The translations under genes were made by a program, and so were the position numbers. The notes beneath the pieces are model-generated. The model did no database searches and had not been told where the DNA came from. It saw only the letters and a list, made by a program, of their open reading frames with translations. From Kitasatospora sp. NBC_01287 (GTDB lineage: Bacteria > Actinomycetota > Actinomycetes > Streptomycetales > Streptomycetaceae): a stretch of DNA of 64,000 bases. Below are positions 16,317-24,337 of this stretch, piece after piece (within the stretch, counting starts at the first letter, position 1; every line of letters begins with the position of its first letter). The stretch covers positions 5,804,501 through 5,868,500 of the forward strand of contig NZ_JAPEPB010000001.1 of assembly GCF_026340565.1 (NCBI RefSeq), in the 5' to 3' direction.

Positions 16317-17849
16317 ATGACTTCGGACATCACCGACTTCAACACGTACAGCCACTCCGCCCTGCGGAAGATGGTCCAGGCCCTGAACTCCGGCGACGTG
16401 ATGTCGGCCAGTGACCCCTGGCGCCGGGCCGCGGACACCCTGAAGCAGATCCGCACCGCGCTGGACAAGGCGTCCGGCACCGCGACCGACGGCTGGCAGG
16501 GCACCAGCAGCGACGCCTTCTACGGCAAGATGACCAAGCTGGCCAACAGCGTCAACAACACGGCGGCGTACGCCAACGACGCGGCAAACACGCTGCAGAT
16601 GATGTCCGAGGCGATCGACCAGGCCAAGCACGACATGCCCGAGGAGCCCGGCTTCTGGTCCCAGGTCGGCAACGCGATCTCCGACACGGCGCAGAACGCG
16701 GTGGGGATCGACGACGACAGCACTCAGGTGCCTGTCAAGGACCAGAAGAAGGCCGAGGCTGTCGCGGTGATGCAGACCTTGGCGAACAAGTACCGGACGG
16801 CGACACCGGTGCTGAAGCCGCCGCCAATCAACAACATTGATGATCCGGACGTTCAACCTCCTGACCCAAGCCCGTCAGCGGCGCTGGCCGCGTTCGTCAT
16901 GGGTTCCGGTCTGGGCGCTGTCGGCGGCTATGTGACCGCACCCGCAAACGCGCAGGTGGTTGCGCGGGTGACGGACAGTCCCAGTGCCCCAGCAGTGGCG
17001 GCTCCGCGTACGCAGGCCGTCACACTGGCCACACCCACCGATTCCGGCATCCGGGGCGGCGTCGCGAACCCGACGCCCAGGCCGCCGAGGTCTGTCGCAG
17101 TCGGAGCGGACACACCGGTGGGTGCGCACGAAGTGCGCCCGGCCCTGGGTTCGTCGACCGCTCCGGTTCCCCCTGCCCCATCGCACAACCTGGGCAGCGG
17201 CACCGGGCTGGACGGCATCGGCGTCATGAGCTCGAGGCCGCCGGTGGCGGGTGGCATGGGTGTCCCCGGAGGCGCGGTCGGTGGCAGCCCGGCCAGCGGC
17301 GGCTCGTTGCCATTGGGCTTCGGCAGCACTGTTGGACGGCCCTTCGCGATGGACGCCCGGAGCTCTGCCGGAGAGGCGGAGCCCGCCCGCGGGGCCGGCC
17401 TGGGTACTGGCGAGCCCGTTTTCACCGGCGGCGAAGGCGCGGAGCGGTCCGTCACCGGTCGTGCCGCAGGCTTCGCCCGTGGCGGCCCGCTGGGCGAGGG
17501 CGCCGGTGACGGTACGTCGGTCGGCTCTCGGTCGGGTGGCTATGTCCGTGGTGGCGCGGCGCGATCGGTCGGCGATGGCGTGATCGGCGAAGGTGAGTCG
17601 GCGCCAGGTCGCGCGGCCGGTGGGCCTCGTCAGGCGTTCACCGAGGGAGGCACCGGCCTGGGTGCACGCGGCCGGGTGCCGGCCGAGTCGGGCGCGGAAG
17701 AGGCGGAGCGCGGGCCCGGGTTCCTGCCAGGTGAGACGCAGGAGGCTCGACGCAAGAAGCGGAAGGCGGGCAAGCGCGCCGACTATCTGGTGGAAGACGA
17801 GGAGACCTGGATGGCGGATGAGTCCGTCAACCCTGACGTGGTGGAATGA
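16317..17849 (+). CDS. WXG100 family protein with long Gly/Ala/Pro-rich tail and DYLVEDEETW C-terminus
   Basis: 510 aa. The ATG lies 8 nt after a near-perfect AGGAGGT site; GTG 16311 is too close to it. The first 100 residues are a WXG100 domain with the WQG turn (TDGWQGTSSDAFYGKM). The central 320 residues are low complexity, rich in Gly, Ala, Pro, Ser and Arg. The end is basic then acidic (RRKKRKAGKRADYLVEDEETW). The same kind of tail occurs, from memory, in other Streptomyces proteins near ESX-type loci. It is probably exported or forms part of a secretion-associated complex. The genes before and after it are type VII-like as well. Confidence 0.78.
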   Translation: MTSDITDFNTYSHSALRKMVQALNSGDVMSASDPWRRAADTLKQIRTALDKASGTATDGWQGTSSDAFYGKMTKLANSVNNTAAYANDAANTLQMMSEAIDQAKHDMPEEPGFWSQVGNAISDTAQNAVGIDDDSTQVPVKDQKKAEAVAVMQTLANKYRTATPVLKPPPINNIDDPDVQPPDPSPSAALAAFVMGSGLGAVGGYVTAPANAQVVARVTDSPSAPAVAAPRTQAVTLATPTDSGIRGGVANPTPRPPRSVAVGADTPVGAHEVRPALGSSTAPVPPAPSHNLGSGTGLDGIGVMSSRPPVAGGMGVPGGAVGGSPASGGSLPLGFGSTVGRPFAMDARSSAGEAEPARGAGLGTGEPVFTGGEGAERSVTGRAAGFARGGPLGEGAGDGTSVGSRSGGYVRGGAARSVGDGVIGEGESAPGRAAGGPRQAFTEGGTGLGARGRVPAESGAEEAERGPGFLPGETQEARRKKRKAGKRADYLVEDEETWMADESVNPDVVE

Positions 17850-17893
17850 GTCACCGTCCGGGGTGACAGTTCTGAGGAATGGGGTGACCGGTA

Positions 17894-19234
17894 GTGGCGA
17901 GCAGTCGGCCGGTGCGGGGGATGGCCGTCCTCGCCGCGGGGGCGTTGGTGTGGGGTCTGGCCGCAGGGCCGGCCTTCGCGGACAACATTCGCGATCAGCA
18001 GTGGGCGTTGCAGGCGTACAAGGCGACGAGCGACGTGTGGCCGATCAGCCAGGGCGATGGTGTGACGGTTGCAGTGATTGACACCGGAGTTGATCCTGAT
18101 CAGCAGGATCTGATCGGTCAGATCTTGCCGGGTGCTGACTTCTCGGGAGACCAGACAGACGGCCGAGTAGACAATGACGGTCACGGCACTGGAATGGCCA
18201 GTCTGATCGCAGGCCATGGGCACGGAGATCAGGCTGGTGTGATGGGGCTAGCGCCGAAGGCCAAAGTTCTCCCGGTGCGGGTCAGCCTTGAGAGTGTTGG
18301 GGATGTTCAGGCCGGCCCAGACTTCCGGTTTCCAGATGCACTTCGCTATGCAGTCGATCATGGCGCGAAGGTAATCAATATGTCCTTCGCGGGCTCAATG
18401 CGAACCAGCCCGGATGATCGAGCCGCAGTGGCCTACGCGGTGGCGCACGATGTAGTCATGGTCGCTGGAGCTGGAAACCTCGGCTCCGTTGTCTCCTACC
18501 CCGCAGCTTTCCCCGGTGTGGTCGCGGTGGGGGCGATCGATCGGCAGGGCAACATCTGGGACCACTCCAACTACGGGCCCGAGCTGACCCTCGCCGCACC
18601 TGGTGTCGGCATCTACAGTGCGGGCAACAAGTCGACCACTGACTACCGCTACGCCACCGGCACCTCCGACGCCACCGCCTACGTCTCCGCCATCGCGGCC
18701 CTCGTCCGGTCCAAGTACCCAGCCCTTTCAGCCGGCCAGGTGATCCGACGCATGATCACCAGCGCTGCGGCGCCGCCGGACCACAGCAAGGTACCCAACG
18801 ACCACTACGGCTACGGGATCGCCTCGCCCTCGAAGTCCCTGGCGCCCAATCCGGCTGTGGACAACGGGCCGAAGGACAACCCGCTGCTCAGCCGGGTCGA
18901 GTCGCAGGGTGCGCCGGACACGTCTTCTCCGGTGGTGGTACCCCAGGCGGCCGGCGGGGGGAGCGGTGGTGGGACGCCCGGCTGGTTGTACGGTGCGGGC
19001 GGCGGGGTGCTCGTGCTGGTCGTGCTCGGGGTGGTCTTCCTGCTCCGCCGTGCGGGCCGCCGACCCGAGCCGGCTCCGGCCGCCTACCCGCTCCCGCCCC
19101 AGCAGTCCTACCCGCCTCAGCACCCGTACCAGCCTCAGCAGTACCAGCACCCCCAGCCTCCCCAGTACCCCGACCGTCCCCAGTACCCTGACCACCCCCA
19201 GTACCCCGAGCACCCCCGGGACCCCCGGGCCTGA
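17894..19234 (+). CDS. Mycosin-type subtilisin protease (type VII secretion-associated)
   Basis: 446 aa from GTG. A signal peptide (GMAVLAAGALVWGLAAGPAFA) leads to the mycosin N-terminal DNIRDQQWALQAY. The triad is Asp63 (VAVIDTGVD), His97 (GHGTGMASLIAG) and Ser258 (GTSDATAYVSA; mycosins often lack the usual GTSMA). One TM near residues 360-382 anchors it, followed by a cytoplasmic tail of PQYPD/PQYPEH repeats. MycP proteases stabilise and regulate ESX systems. No EccB/C/D/E gene is within this window. Bases 18,060-18,480 use noticeably more A/T-ending codons than the neighbours, which may point to transfer or weak expression. Confidence 0.9.
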   Translation: MASSRPVRGMAVLAAGALVWGLAAGPAFADNIRDQQWALQAYKATSDVWPISQGDGVTVAVIDTGVDPDQQDLIGQILPGADFSGDQTDGRVDNDGHGTGMASLIAGHGHGDQAGVMGLAPKAKVLPVRVSLESVGDVQAGPDFRFPDALRYAVDHGAKVINMSFAGSMRTSPDDRAAVAYAVAHDVVMVAGAGNLGSVVSYPAAFPGVVAVGAIDRQGNIWDHSNYGPELTLAAPGVGIYSAGNKSTTDYRYATGTSDATAYVSAIAALVRSKYPALSAGQVIRRMITSAAAPPDHSKVPNDHYGYGIASPSKSLAPNPAVDNGPKDNPLLSRVESQGAPDTSSPVVVPQAAGGGSGGGTPGWLYGAGGGVLVLVVLGVVFLLRRAGRRPEPAPAAYPLPPQQSYPPQHPYQPQQYQHPQPPQYPDRPQYPDHPQYPEHPRDPRA

Positions 19235-19291
19235 GGCTGCCCCCGACCGCTCCGTCCCGTGGTGCGCGCGCCCGAAGTCCCGCGCCGTTCC

Positions 19292-20035
19292 TCAGCGGCG
19301 GCGCTCGCGGCCAGGGCGCGGGGCGGGCCACCAGCGTGGCGGCCACGCCTGGGAGCGCCCGGCGGCAGGGGGAGCAGGGCTCGTCACTCCGTCCGTGAGC
19401 AGCGCGTCCGTGAGCAGCGCGCCCACGGGTGGGGCGGGGAGGGGCGGCAGCGTCCAGTCGGCGGGCGGCGTGTAGTCGCACCAGGTGCCGTCGAACGGGA
19501 ACGCCGCGGCCTCCACCAGGGCGGCCACTCTTTCCCCCTCGGCCCGTGCCGTGGCGGCCTGTTGGGCGGTCCAATAGCCGGGCAGGCCGGTCTTCCGGCG
19601 GAACGACTCCTCGTCCTTCCACTGCCAGCTGCGGTCGGCGGCCACCACCAGGTCGAGTTCCAGGTCGGTGACCAGGATCCGGTGGTCCTGTCTGGTGCGC
19701 TCCTCCAGGTTCACGTACCAGCGCTTGAAACGGCGCTTGTGGTCGAAGACCCACCAGACGGCGTGTCCGGCGCCGTGCGGTTGGTGGATCAGGGCGGGGC
19801 CGGGGCGGGACAGGTCGGGGGCCAAGGGGTATCCGCCGGGCGGGCGTTCGGCCGGATCGAGGTCCCGGATGTGGCGGCCGCCGGGGAGGCGGGCCTCCCA
19901 GCACGGGGTGCGGGCGGCCAGCCAGAGGACCAGCGCCTCGGGGGTGTCGACGACCACGCGGACCGGGCAGACGCTGATCAACTGCCCGCCGAACGAGAAG
20001 TGCCAGTCCAGGATCCGGCCCGGTTCGAGTGCCAT
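19292..20035 (-). CDS. DUF402 domain protein (FomD-like)
   Basis: 247 aa. The DUF402 barrel spans about residues 20-190, with conserved features including HAVWWVFDHKRRFKRWYVNLEERTR and the acidic metal-binding segment ILVTDLELDLVVAADRSWQWKDEESF. Characterised DUF402 proteins include FomD, a cytidine monophosphate-phosphonate hydrolase, and Ntdp-type nucleoside diphosphatases. A generic nucleotide phosphohydrolase role is therefore likely, but the substrate is unknown. The C-terminal 55 residues are Pro/Arg-rich and contain a duplicated ALLTDALLTD. It is divergent from the VOC gene. Confidence 0.8.
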   Translation of the reverse strand: MALEPGRILDWHFSFGGQLISVCPVRVVVDTPEALVLWLAARTPCWEARLPGGRHIRDLDPAERPPGGYPLAPDLSRPGPALIHQPHGAGHAVWWVFDHKRRFKRWYVNLEERTRQDHRILVTDLELDLVVAADRSWQWKDEESFRRKTGLPGYWTAQQAATARAEGERVAALVEAAAFPFDGTWCDYTPPADWTLPPLPAPPVGALLTDALLTDGVTSPAPPAAGRSQAWPPRWWPAPRPGRERRR

Positions 20036-20098
20036 GTGTGCGTCCGTCCTCCGGCTCGGTGACCCGCTTTGCCTCGGTGATCTTGGATTCTAGAGCTC

Positions 20099-20133
20099 CT
20101 GACAATCCATATACCCGCAGGTAGTGTCACCGT
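20099..20133 (+). promoter_or_regulatory. Promoter of the VOC/HxlR operon, probably leaderless
   Basis: CTGACA (20099-20104) and TAGTGT (20122-20127) are separated by exactly 17 bp and match the main Streptomyces vegetative promoter pattern. The ATG of the VOC gene starts 7 nt after the -10 box, so transcription should begin on the start codon. There is no ribosome binding site. Confidence 0.72.
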
Positions 20134-20529
20134 ATGACCGTAGCCAATGACTTTTTCGCCGGCCTGCACCACGTCCAACTCGCCATCCCCGAGGGCGGTG
20201 AGGCGCTCTGCCGTGAGTTCTGGGGCGAGGCGCTGGGCATGACCGAACTGGTCAAGCCGCCGGCTCTCGCGGCCCGGGGTGGCTGCTGGTTCCGCGGCGG
20301 CGGGCTCGAGGTGCACCTCGGGGTCGAGCAGGACTTCGCACCGGCCCGCAAGGCGCACCCCGGGATCCTGGTGAACGGGCTGCGCGCGCTGGCCGAGCGG
20401 CTGGAGGCGCACGGGCATCCGGTGCGGTGGGACGACGAGTTCCCTGGCTACGACCGGTTCTACGCTTTCGACAAGTTCGGCAACCGGCTGGAGTTCATGG
20501 CGCCGCGTCCGGGCGCTGACCAGGCATGA
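20134..20529 (+). CDS. VOC (glyoxalase/bleomycin-resistance) family protein
   Basis: 131 aa, a single VOC domain with two beta-alpha-beta units. GLHHVQLAIPEGGEALCREFWGEALGM holds the first metal-binding His, and FYAFDKFGNRLEFMAPRPG holds the C-terminal Glu. VEVHLGVEQDFAPARKAHPGI gives the middle His. Such proteins act as lyases, dioxygenases or as binding/resistance proteins; nothing in the sequence fixes the substrate. It overlaps the following HxlR regulator by 4 bp (ATGA), so the regulator probably senses the same small molecule. Confidence 0.88.
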   Translation: MTVANDFFAGLHHVQLAIPEGGEALCREFWGEALGMTELVKPPALAARGGCWFRGGGLEVHLGVEQDFAPARKAHPGILVNGLRALAERLEAHGHPVRWDDEFPGYDRFYAFDKFGNRLEFMAPRPGADQA

Positions 20530-20948
20530 GCGGGGGGACGTTCGCACCGGCGCCGCCGGCTCCGCTGCCACCGGACCTGTTCGGGTCGCCCCAGGTGTCC
20601 GGCCGGGGGCACCCCGCGTGCCTGGACCGGCCGATGCCGTTCAAGGTCGGCGACAAGTGGAGCTGGCTGATCCTGCGCTGCCTGGAGGCCGGGCCGCGGC
20701 GGTTCTCCGAACTCAAGGTGCCGCTGCGCGGGATCACGGCCAAGGTGCTGGCGCAGTCGCTGCGCGCGCTGGAGCGGGACGGGCTGCTGACCCGGACCGA
20801 GTTCGAGGAGAACCCGCCCCGCGTGGAGTACGAGCTGACCGCGCTGGGCCACTCGCTCTTCGGTCCGATGGATGCCGTCTGTGCGTGGGCCAGGGAGCAC
20901 CTGGGCCAGGTGGATGCCGCCCGGGCTCGCGCGGAGGCGGCTGGGTAG
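20526..20948 (+). CDS. HxlR family winged-helix regulator
   Basis: 140 aa. After a Pro-rich head of 30 residues comes an HxlR domain: Cys in HPACLDRPMPFKVGDKWSWLILRCLEAGPRRFSEL, then GITAKVLAQSLRALERDGLLTRTEF and RVEYELTALGHSL. The N-terminal Cys is the redox or electrophile sensor in several HxlR members. It is translationally coupled to the VOC gene. Because the promoter of the pair abuts the divergent DUF402 gene, it may control both sides; this is inference. Confidence 0.9.
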   Translation: MSGGTFAPAPPAPLPPDLFGSPQVSGRGHPACLDRPMPFKVGDKWSWLILRCLEAGPRRFSELKVPLRGITAKVLAQSLRALERDGLLTRTEFEENPPRVEYELTALGHSLFGPMDAVCAWAREHLGQVDAARARAEAAG

Positions 20949-20961
20949 AGCTCGTGCTGGT

Positions 20962-21018
20962 GGTGCGAGGTGCGACGTGCGGGGTGCGAGGTGCGACGTG
21001 CGAGATCCGGGGTGCGAG
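20962..21018 (+). repeat. 20-bp direct repeat after the HxlR gene
   Basis: GGTGCGAGGTGCGACGTGCG occurs at 20962-20981 and again at 20983-21002, with a third partial copy ending near 21018. It is non-coding. The purpose is unknown. Confidence 0.85.
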
Positions 21019-21120
21019 GCGGTGCAGCGCGGCACCCGCGGAGCAACGGGCGCCGGTGGAGCGAGGCGGCTCGGGTGGAGCCGGTGGCTCGGGTGGCGGG
21101 TGCTGCGCCGGAGGCCGTGG

Positions 21121-21423
21121 TCAGGCGATCAGTTCGCGGGCTTCCAGGTAGGTCCGCACCACGGCCATGCCGTACACCGGTTGGATCAGTTGCTGACCTT
21201 TGAAGAACGGACGGGCGGGCGCGAACCCGGCCGCGACGAGCAGTTCGCGGATCTCCGCTATCTCCGCCTCGCTGCGCGCGGTGAAGCGGACCTCCCAGCC
21301 CTTCTTGTACGTCGAACCCCGCTCGCCGGCACGGCGGGCGGGGTCGGGCTGCCGGACGTATCCGGGTAGCCGGCCCAGGCGCAGCTGCGCCGCGCTCAGA
21401 CCTGATGTCTCGTCATATGGCAT
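21121..21423 (-). CDS. Small conserved-type hypothetical protein
   Basis: 100 aa. I do not recognise the family. It reads MPYDETSGLSAAQLRLGRL, then TYKKGWEVRFTARSEAEIAEIRELLVAAGF, then FKGQQLIQPVYGMAVVRTYLEA. The mix of charged and hydrophobic residues suggests a folded alpha/beta cytoplasmic protein, possibly nucleic-acid binding. The frame runs open far upstream, but that part is antisense to another gene; the ATG at 21423 is the sensible start. It is monocistronic and lies convergent to the HxlR gene. Confidence 0.65.
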   Translation of the reverse strand: MPYDETSGLSAAQLRLGRLPGYVRQPDPARRAGERGSTYKKGWEVRFTARSEAEIAEIRELLVAAGFAPARPFFKGQQLIQPVYGMAVVRTYLEARELIA

Positions 21424-21533
21424 GCCCCGATGGTAGGCAATGCCCGCGGGCCGCTTCGTCCGAGGGGAGCGCTCCGGGGCAGTGGCCCGGATCACAGTGG
21501 CTCTCCGGGGCCCGGTCGACCCCGGGCGCAGGC

Positions 21534-22118
21534 TCAGAGCGCGAGGGGGGCCGCCGTCGCCGCCGGGGTCGCGAGGGCGGTCGTGGCGTTCGCCCGGGAG
21601 TTCTCCAGGGCCCGCAGCGCGGTGCGCTGGGTGAAGGCGAGCAGGCCGACGGTGATGGCGCCCATCAGCACCGCGTAGGCGAGGTGGGCGCCGGTGGAGG
21701 TGACCGTGACGCCGACGGCGTTGAGCACGAAGTGGCTGCCGAGCCGCAGTGCCAGCAGGCCGAAGGCGACCTTGCGGGTCTCCTTGCCGCGCCACAGCGC
21801 CTTGGCCAGCCGCAGGCGCTTGCGCATCATGGTCAGCGAGACGGCGATGTTGACCGCCACCAGCAGGCCGAGGAACGGCAGGACCACCGGGAAGGCCTTG
21901 AACAGGTCGAAGGCGCTGGCGAAGACGGCCTCGAAGCCGAAGAACCAGACCGGCAGCCGCAGCTCGTCGATCGGCTCGGTGACGGCGGCGAGCCCCTTGG
22001 GCTTGGTCGCGGTCACCGCTTCCGCTCCCGTCCCTGCTGTTCCCGCCTCGGCGGTGGGTTCTTCGGCGGTGCTCCGGGAGACGGTCCTGAACACGTTCCT
22101 GATCGCGGCCTTCAGCAT
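21534..22118 (-). CDS. Membrane protein of unknown function
   Basis: 194 aa, starting at ATG 22118 after GGGGGAG on this strand. Three hydrophobic segments: about 70-90 (WFFGFEAVFASAFDLF), 92-112 (VVLPFLGLLVAVNIAVSL) and 140-165 (VLMGAITVGLLAF). A basic loop (MMRKRLRLAKALWRGKETRK) lies between. The N-terminal 60 residues are charged and rich in Ala/Thr. I recognise no family or catalytic motif. It is possibly a stress- or differentiation-related small membrane protein. A CATGAC-GGAT-GTCATG inverted repeat and a CACAATTGTG palindrome lie upstream. Confidence 0.68.
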   Translation of the reverse strand: MLKAAIRNVFRTVSRSTAEEPTAEAGTAGTGAEAVTATKPKGLAAVTEPIDELRLPVWFFGFEAVFASAFDLFKAFPVVLPFLGLLVAVNIAVSLTMMRKRLRLAKALWRGKETRKVAFGLLALRLGSHFVLNAVGVTVTSTGAHLAYAVLMGAITVGLLAFTQRTALRALENSRANATTALATPAATAAPLAL

Positions 22119-22436
22119 GGTGGGCTCCCCCGGTTCGTCCGGCCTCGCGCGGTCCGCCCTGCCGGTGGTCACAATTGTGCCGGGCGGGGCGAGATCCGGA
22201 CCAGGGGGATCGGGTCATCCATCCCGCATGACGGATGTCATGGCGCTCGTCATGGCGCACGACGACCGCCTGATGAAGCATCTGTTGAAGCAATCTGCAA
22301 GCCGATTGATTATGATTACTCCGTTTGAGTGAGGGTATGGCGACTTTAGTGCAGGGCTGTCCCGGTTTGACGACGGTTCCGTAACGGTGCGTCAGGTTAT
22401 GGATGAGGCGACCGGGTGACAGGGGAGGGTTGTCGC
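22119..22436. promoter_or_regulatory. 318-bp divergent promoter region with palindromes
   Basis: Contains CACAATTGTG (22170-22179), CATGAC-GGAT-GTCATG (22227-22242) and a nearby TCATGGCG direct repeat. It also has an A/T-rich patch at 22280-22330 with TATGAT at 22311-22316 as a good -10 for the rightward gene. GGGGAGG (22422-22428) is the ribosome binding site of that gene. No protein is supported here. Confidence 0.45.
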
Positions 22437-23522
22437 ATGAGCTACCAGATCCCCTCCCCGGTTCCCTCGCTGGAAGAGCTGGCCCGCTGCCAGCAGAACG
22501 TGATCACCGCAAGTCAGCTGCGCGCACGGGGAGTTCCCTCCCGGGTGGTCAGCGAACACTGCCGGCGCGGCGGACCCTGGCAACGTTTGCTGCCGCGGGT
22601 CTACCTGCTGCAGACCGGGGCCCCGACGCCCGAGCAGCGGATGTGGGCGGCCCTGCTCTACGCGGCGCAGAACGGGCGCGAGGCGGGCAGCCGCGAGGGC
22701 GCGCTGATCACCGGAGCGGCCGCTCTCGCGCTCTACGGCTTCAGCGCGGTGCCGCGGCTGCCCGCCGTCACCGGGGTGCAGGTGCTGGTGCCCCGACAGC
22801 GCCGCCTGCGGGACGCGGGCGAGGTGCGGATCCAGCGCACCGCCCGTGAGCTGGTGGCCAGCGAGGTGCACGGACTGGCCTGCGCGCCGGTGGCCAGGGC
22901 GGTGGCGGACGCGCTGCGCGAGTGGCTGGGCCGCACCGAGGACGGCGGCTCGGGCAGTGGCTCGCGGGGCGGGCCGGAGGTGGCCGCGGAACGGGTGGTG
23001 CTCGGGCCGCGTGCGCTGCGCTCGGTGCTGCGGGAGGCGGTCGCGGTCACCGCCGCCGGCGGTCGCCCGGCCTGCACGCCCGCCGAGCTGACCGCCGAGC
23101 TGCGCGAGGCGCAGCTGCTCGAGGTGCCCAGGATCCGTGCCGCACTGGACGAACTGCTCGCCGCGGAGCGGGAGTCGGCGCTCGGCGGGATCGTCGAACT
23201 GGCCGCCGCCGAGCTGCTGCCGGAGCCGCTGGTCGGGCCGGAGTTGCGGATGCGCGGCGGTACCTTCGTCGCGGTCCCCGACCTGTACTGGCCGCAGGCG
23301 GGGGTGGCCGTGGAGGTGGACTCCGAGCTGCGCTGCGTCAGCGAGGGCGAGCAGGCCTGGGTGCGGGCCGGCCAGCACCGGATGGAGTACCTCGGGGTGC
23401 GGGTGGTCTACCTCGCCGCCGCCCGGGTCGCCGCCGAGCCGGCGGCCGTGACCGAGGAGTTGCGGCAGGCCTTCCTGGCCGGCGGCGCGGACGTGGTGGA
23501 GCTGATGCTCACGGAGGGCTGA
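22437..23522 (+). CDS. AbiEi-antitoxin-like winged-helix protein with DUF559-type C-terminus
   Basis: 361 aa. The first 75 residues resemble the AbiEi antitoxin N-terminal domain (NVITASQLRARGVPSRVVSEHCRRGGPWQRLLPRVYLLQ). The middle holds ALITGAAALALYGF and a segment typical of this family. The last 90 residues resemble a PD-(D/E)XK nuclease-like fold (VAVEVDSELRCVSEG, GQHRMEYLGVRVVYL). Such stand-alone proteins are common and abundant in actinobacteria. No AbiEii-like nucleotidyltransferase toxin lies next to it, so a toxin-antitoxin role is unsupported. The ATG is chosen from the GGGGAGG site 8 nt upstream. Confidence 0.75.
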   Translation: MSYQIPSPVPSLEELARCQQNVITASQLRARGVPSRVVSEHCRRGGPWQRLLPRVYLLQTGAPTPEQRMWAALLYAAQNGREAGSREGALITGAAALALYGFSAVPRLPAVTGVQVLVPRQRRLRDAGEVRIQRTARELVASEVHGLACAPVARAVADALREWLGRTEDGGSGSGSRGGPEVAAERVVLGPRALRSVLREAVAVTAAGGRPACTPAELTAELREAQLLEVPRIRAALDELLAAERESALGGIVELAAAELLPEPLVGPELRMRGGTFVAVPDLYWPQAGVAVEVDSELRCVSEGEQAWVRAGQHRMEYLGVRVVYLAAARVAAEPAAVTEELRQAFLAGGADVVELMLTEG

Positions 23523-23530
23523 CCGAAGGC

Positions 23531-23584
23531 GCAAGCCCGCAAGCCCTGAGCCCTGAGCCCGCAAGCCCTGAGCCCCCAAGCCCG
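23531..23584 (+). repeat. Short direct repeats between AbiEi-like gene and pncA
   Basis: GCAAGCCCTGAGCCC is present at 23539-23553 and 23561-23575, with partial copies on both sides. The 118-bp gap separates convergent genes and has no hairpin I can identify with confidence. Confidence 0.75.
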
Positions 23585-23640
23585 CCCGCGAACTCCCGGT
23601 CCCAGAGACCCGCCCCGTCACCCCGCCACCCGCCATCCCC

Positions 23641-24228
23641 TCACCCCAGGACCGGGGCCCCGATCAGCTCCACCCCGGCCTCACGCAGCCGGTCGAGCGC
23701 GGCGGCCGTGGTCGCCGGCGCCACACCGGCCGTCAGGTCCAGTAGCACCCGGGTGGCGAAGCCCTCCCGCACGGCGTCCAGCGCCGTGGCCCGTACGCAG
23801 TGGTCGGTGGCGATGCCGACCAGGTCCACCGCCTCGACGCCCCGCTCCCGCAGCCACTCGGCCAGTGTGCGGCCGTTCTCGTCGAAGCCCTCGAAGCCGC
23901 TGTACGCGGCCGCGTGGGCGCCCTTGTCGAAGACCGCCTCGATCGCACCGGAGGTCACCGAGGGCGCGAAGTTGGGGTGGAAGCCGACCCCCTCCGTCCC
24001 GGCCACGCAGTGCGGCGGCCAGCTGTCCACGAAGTCGGGGTCGGCGGAGAAGTGCGCGCCCGGATCGTGGTGGTGGTCGCGGGTCGCCAGCACGTGGCTG
24101 TACTCGCCCCGGGCGGTGGCGATCAGCTCGGTGATCGCGGCCGCCACCTCGGCACCGCCGGCGACGGGGAGGCTGCCGCCCTCGCAGAAGTCGTTCTGCA
24201 CATCGATGACGATCAGGGCCCGTTGCAT
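23641..24228 (-). CDS. pncA: Nicotinamidase (isochorismatase fold)
   Basis: 195 aa. It hydrolyses nicotinamide to nicotinate in NAD salvage. The catalytic triad is visible: Asp9 (LIVIDVQNDF), Lys in VFDKGAHA and Cys in ATDHCVRAT. The metal site is in ATRDHHHDPGAHF. Nicotinamidase length and order are normal. It lies 109 bp after pncB on the same strand and the product of PncA is the substrate of PncB, so one transcript is likely. Confidence 0.95.
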   Translation of the reverse strand: MQRALIVIDVQNDFCEGGSLPVAGGAEVAAAITELIATARGEYSHVLATRDHHHDPGAHFSADPDFVDSWPPHCVAGTEGVGFHPNFAPSVTSGAIEAVFDKGAHAAAYSGFEGFDENGRTLAEWLRERGVEAVDLVGIATDHCVRATALDAVREGFATRVLLDLTAGVAPATTAAALDRLREAGVELIGAPVLG

Positions 24229-24337
24229 GGCTGGCTTCCTCGCTGGCGGTCGGTGGGGGAGGGGAGTGGAGCGTGGCCACTCTAGGGAGTGTCGGTGAGG
24301 GGCGGAAGGGCCGGCGCCGGTGGCGTCCGGGCCCCGG

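Noticed and set aside
14474..16504. 676-codon open frame on the minus strand across endonuclease V and the WXG protein
   Set aside because: It is antisense to two genes with clear family motifs and has no recognisable domain.
20962..21018. 20-bp direct repeats considered as a CRISPR or att site
   Set aside because: Units abut with no spacer and there is no cas or integrase gene.
22437..23522. Type IV toxin-antitoxin pair
   Set aside because: Only the AbiEi-like protein is present; no AbiEii-like toxin is encoded on either side.
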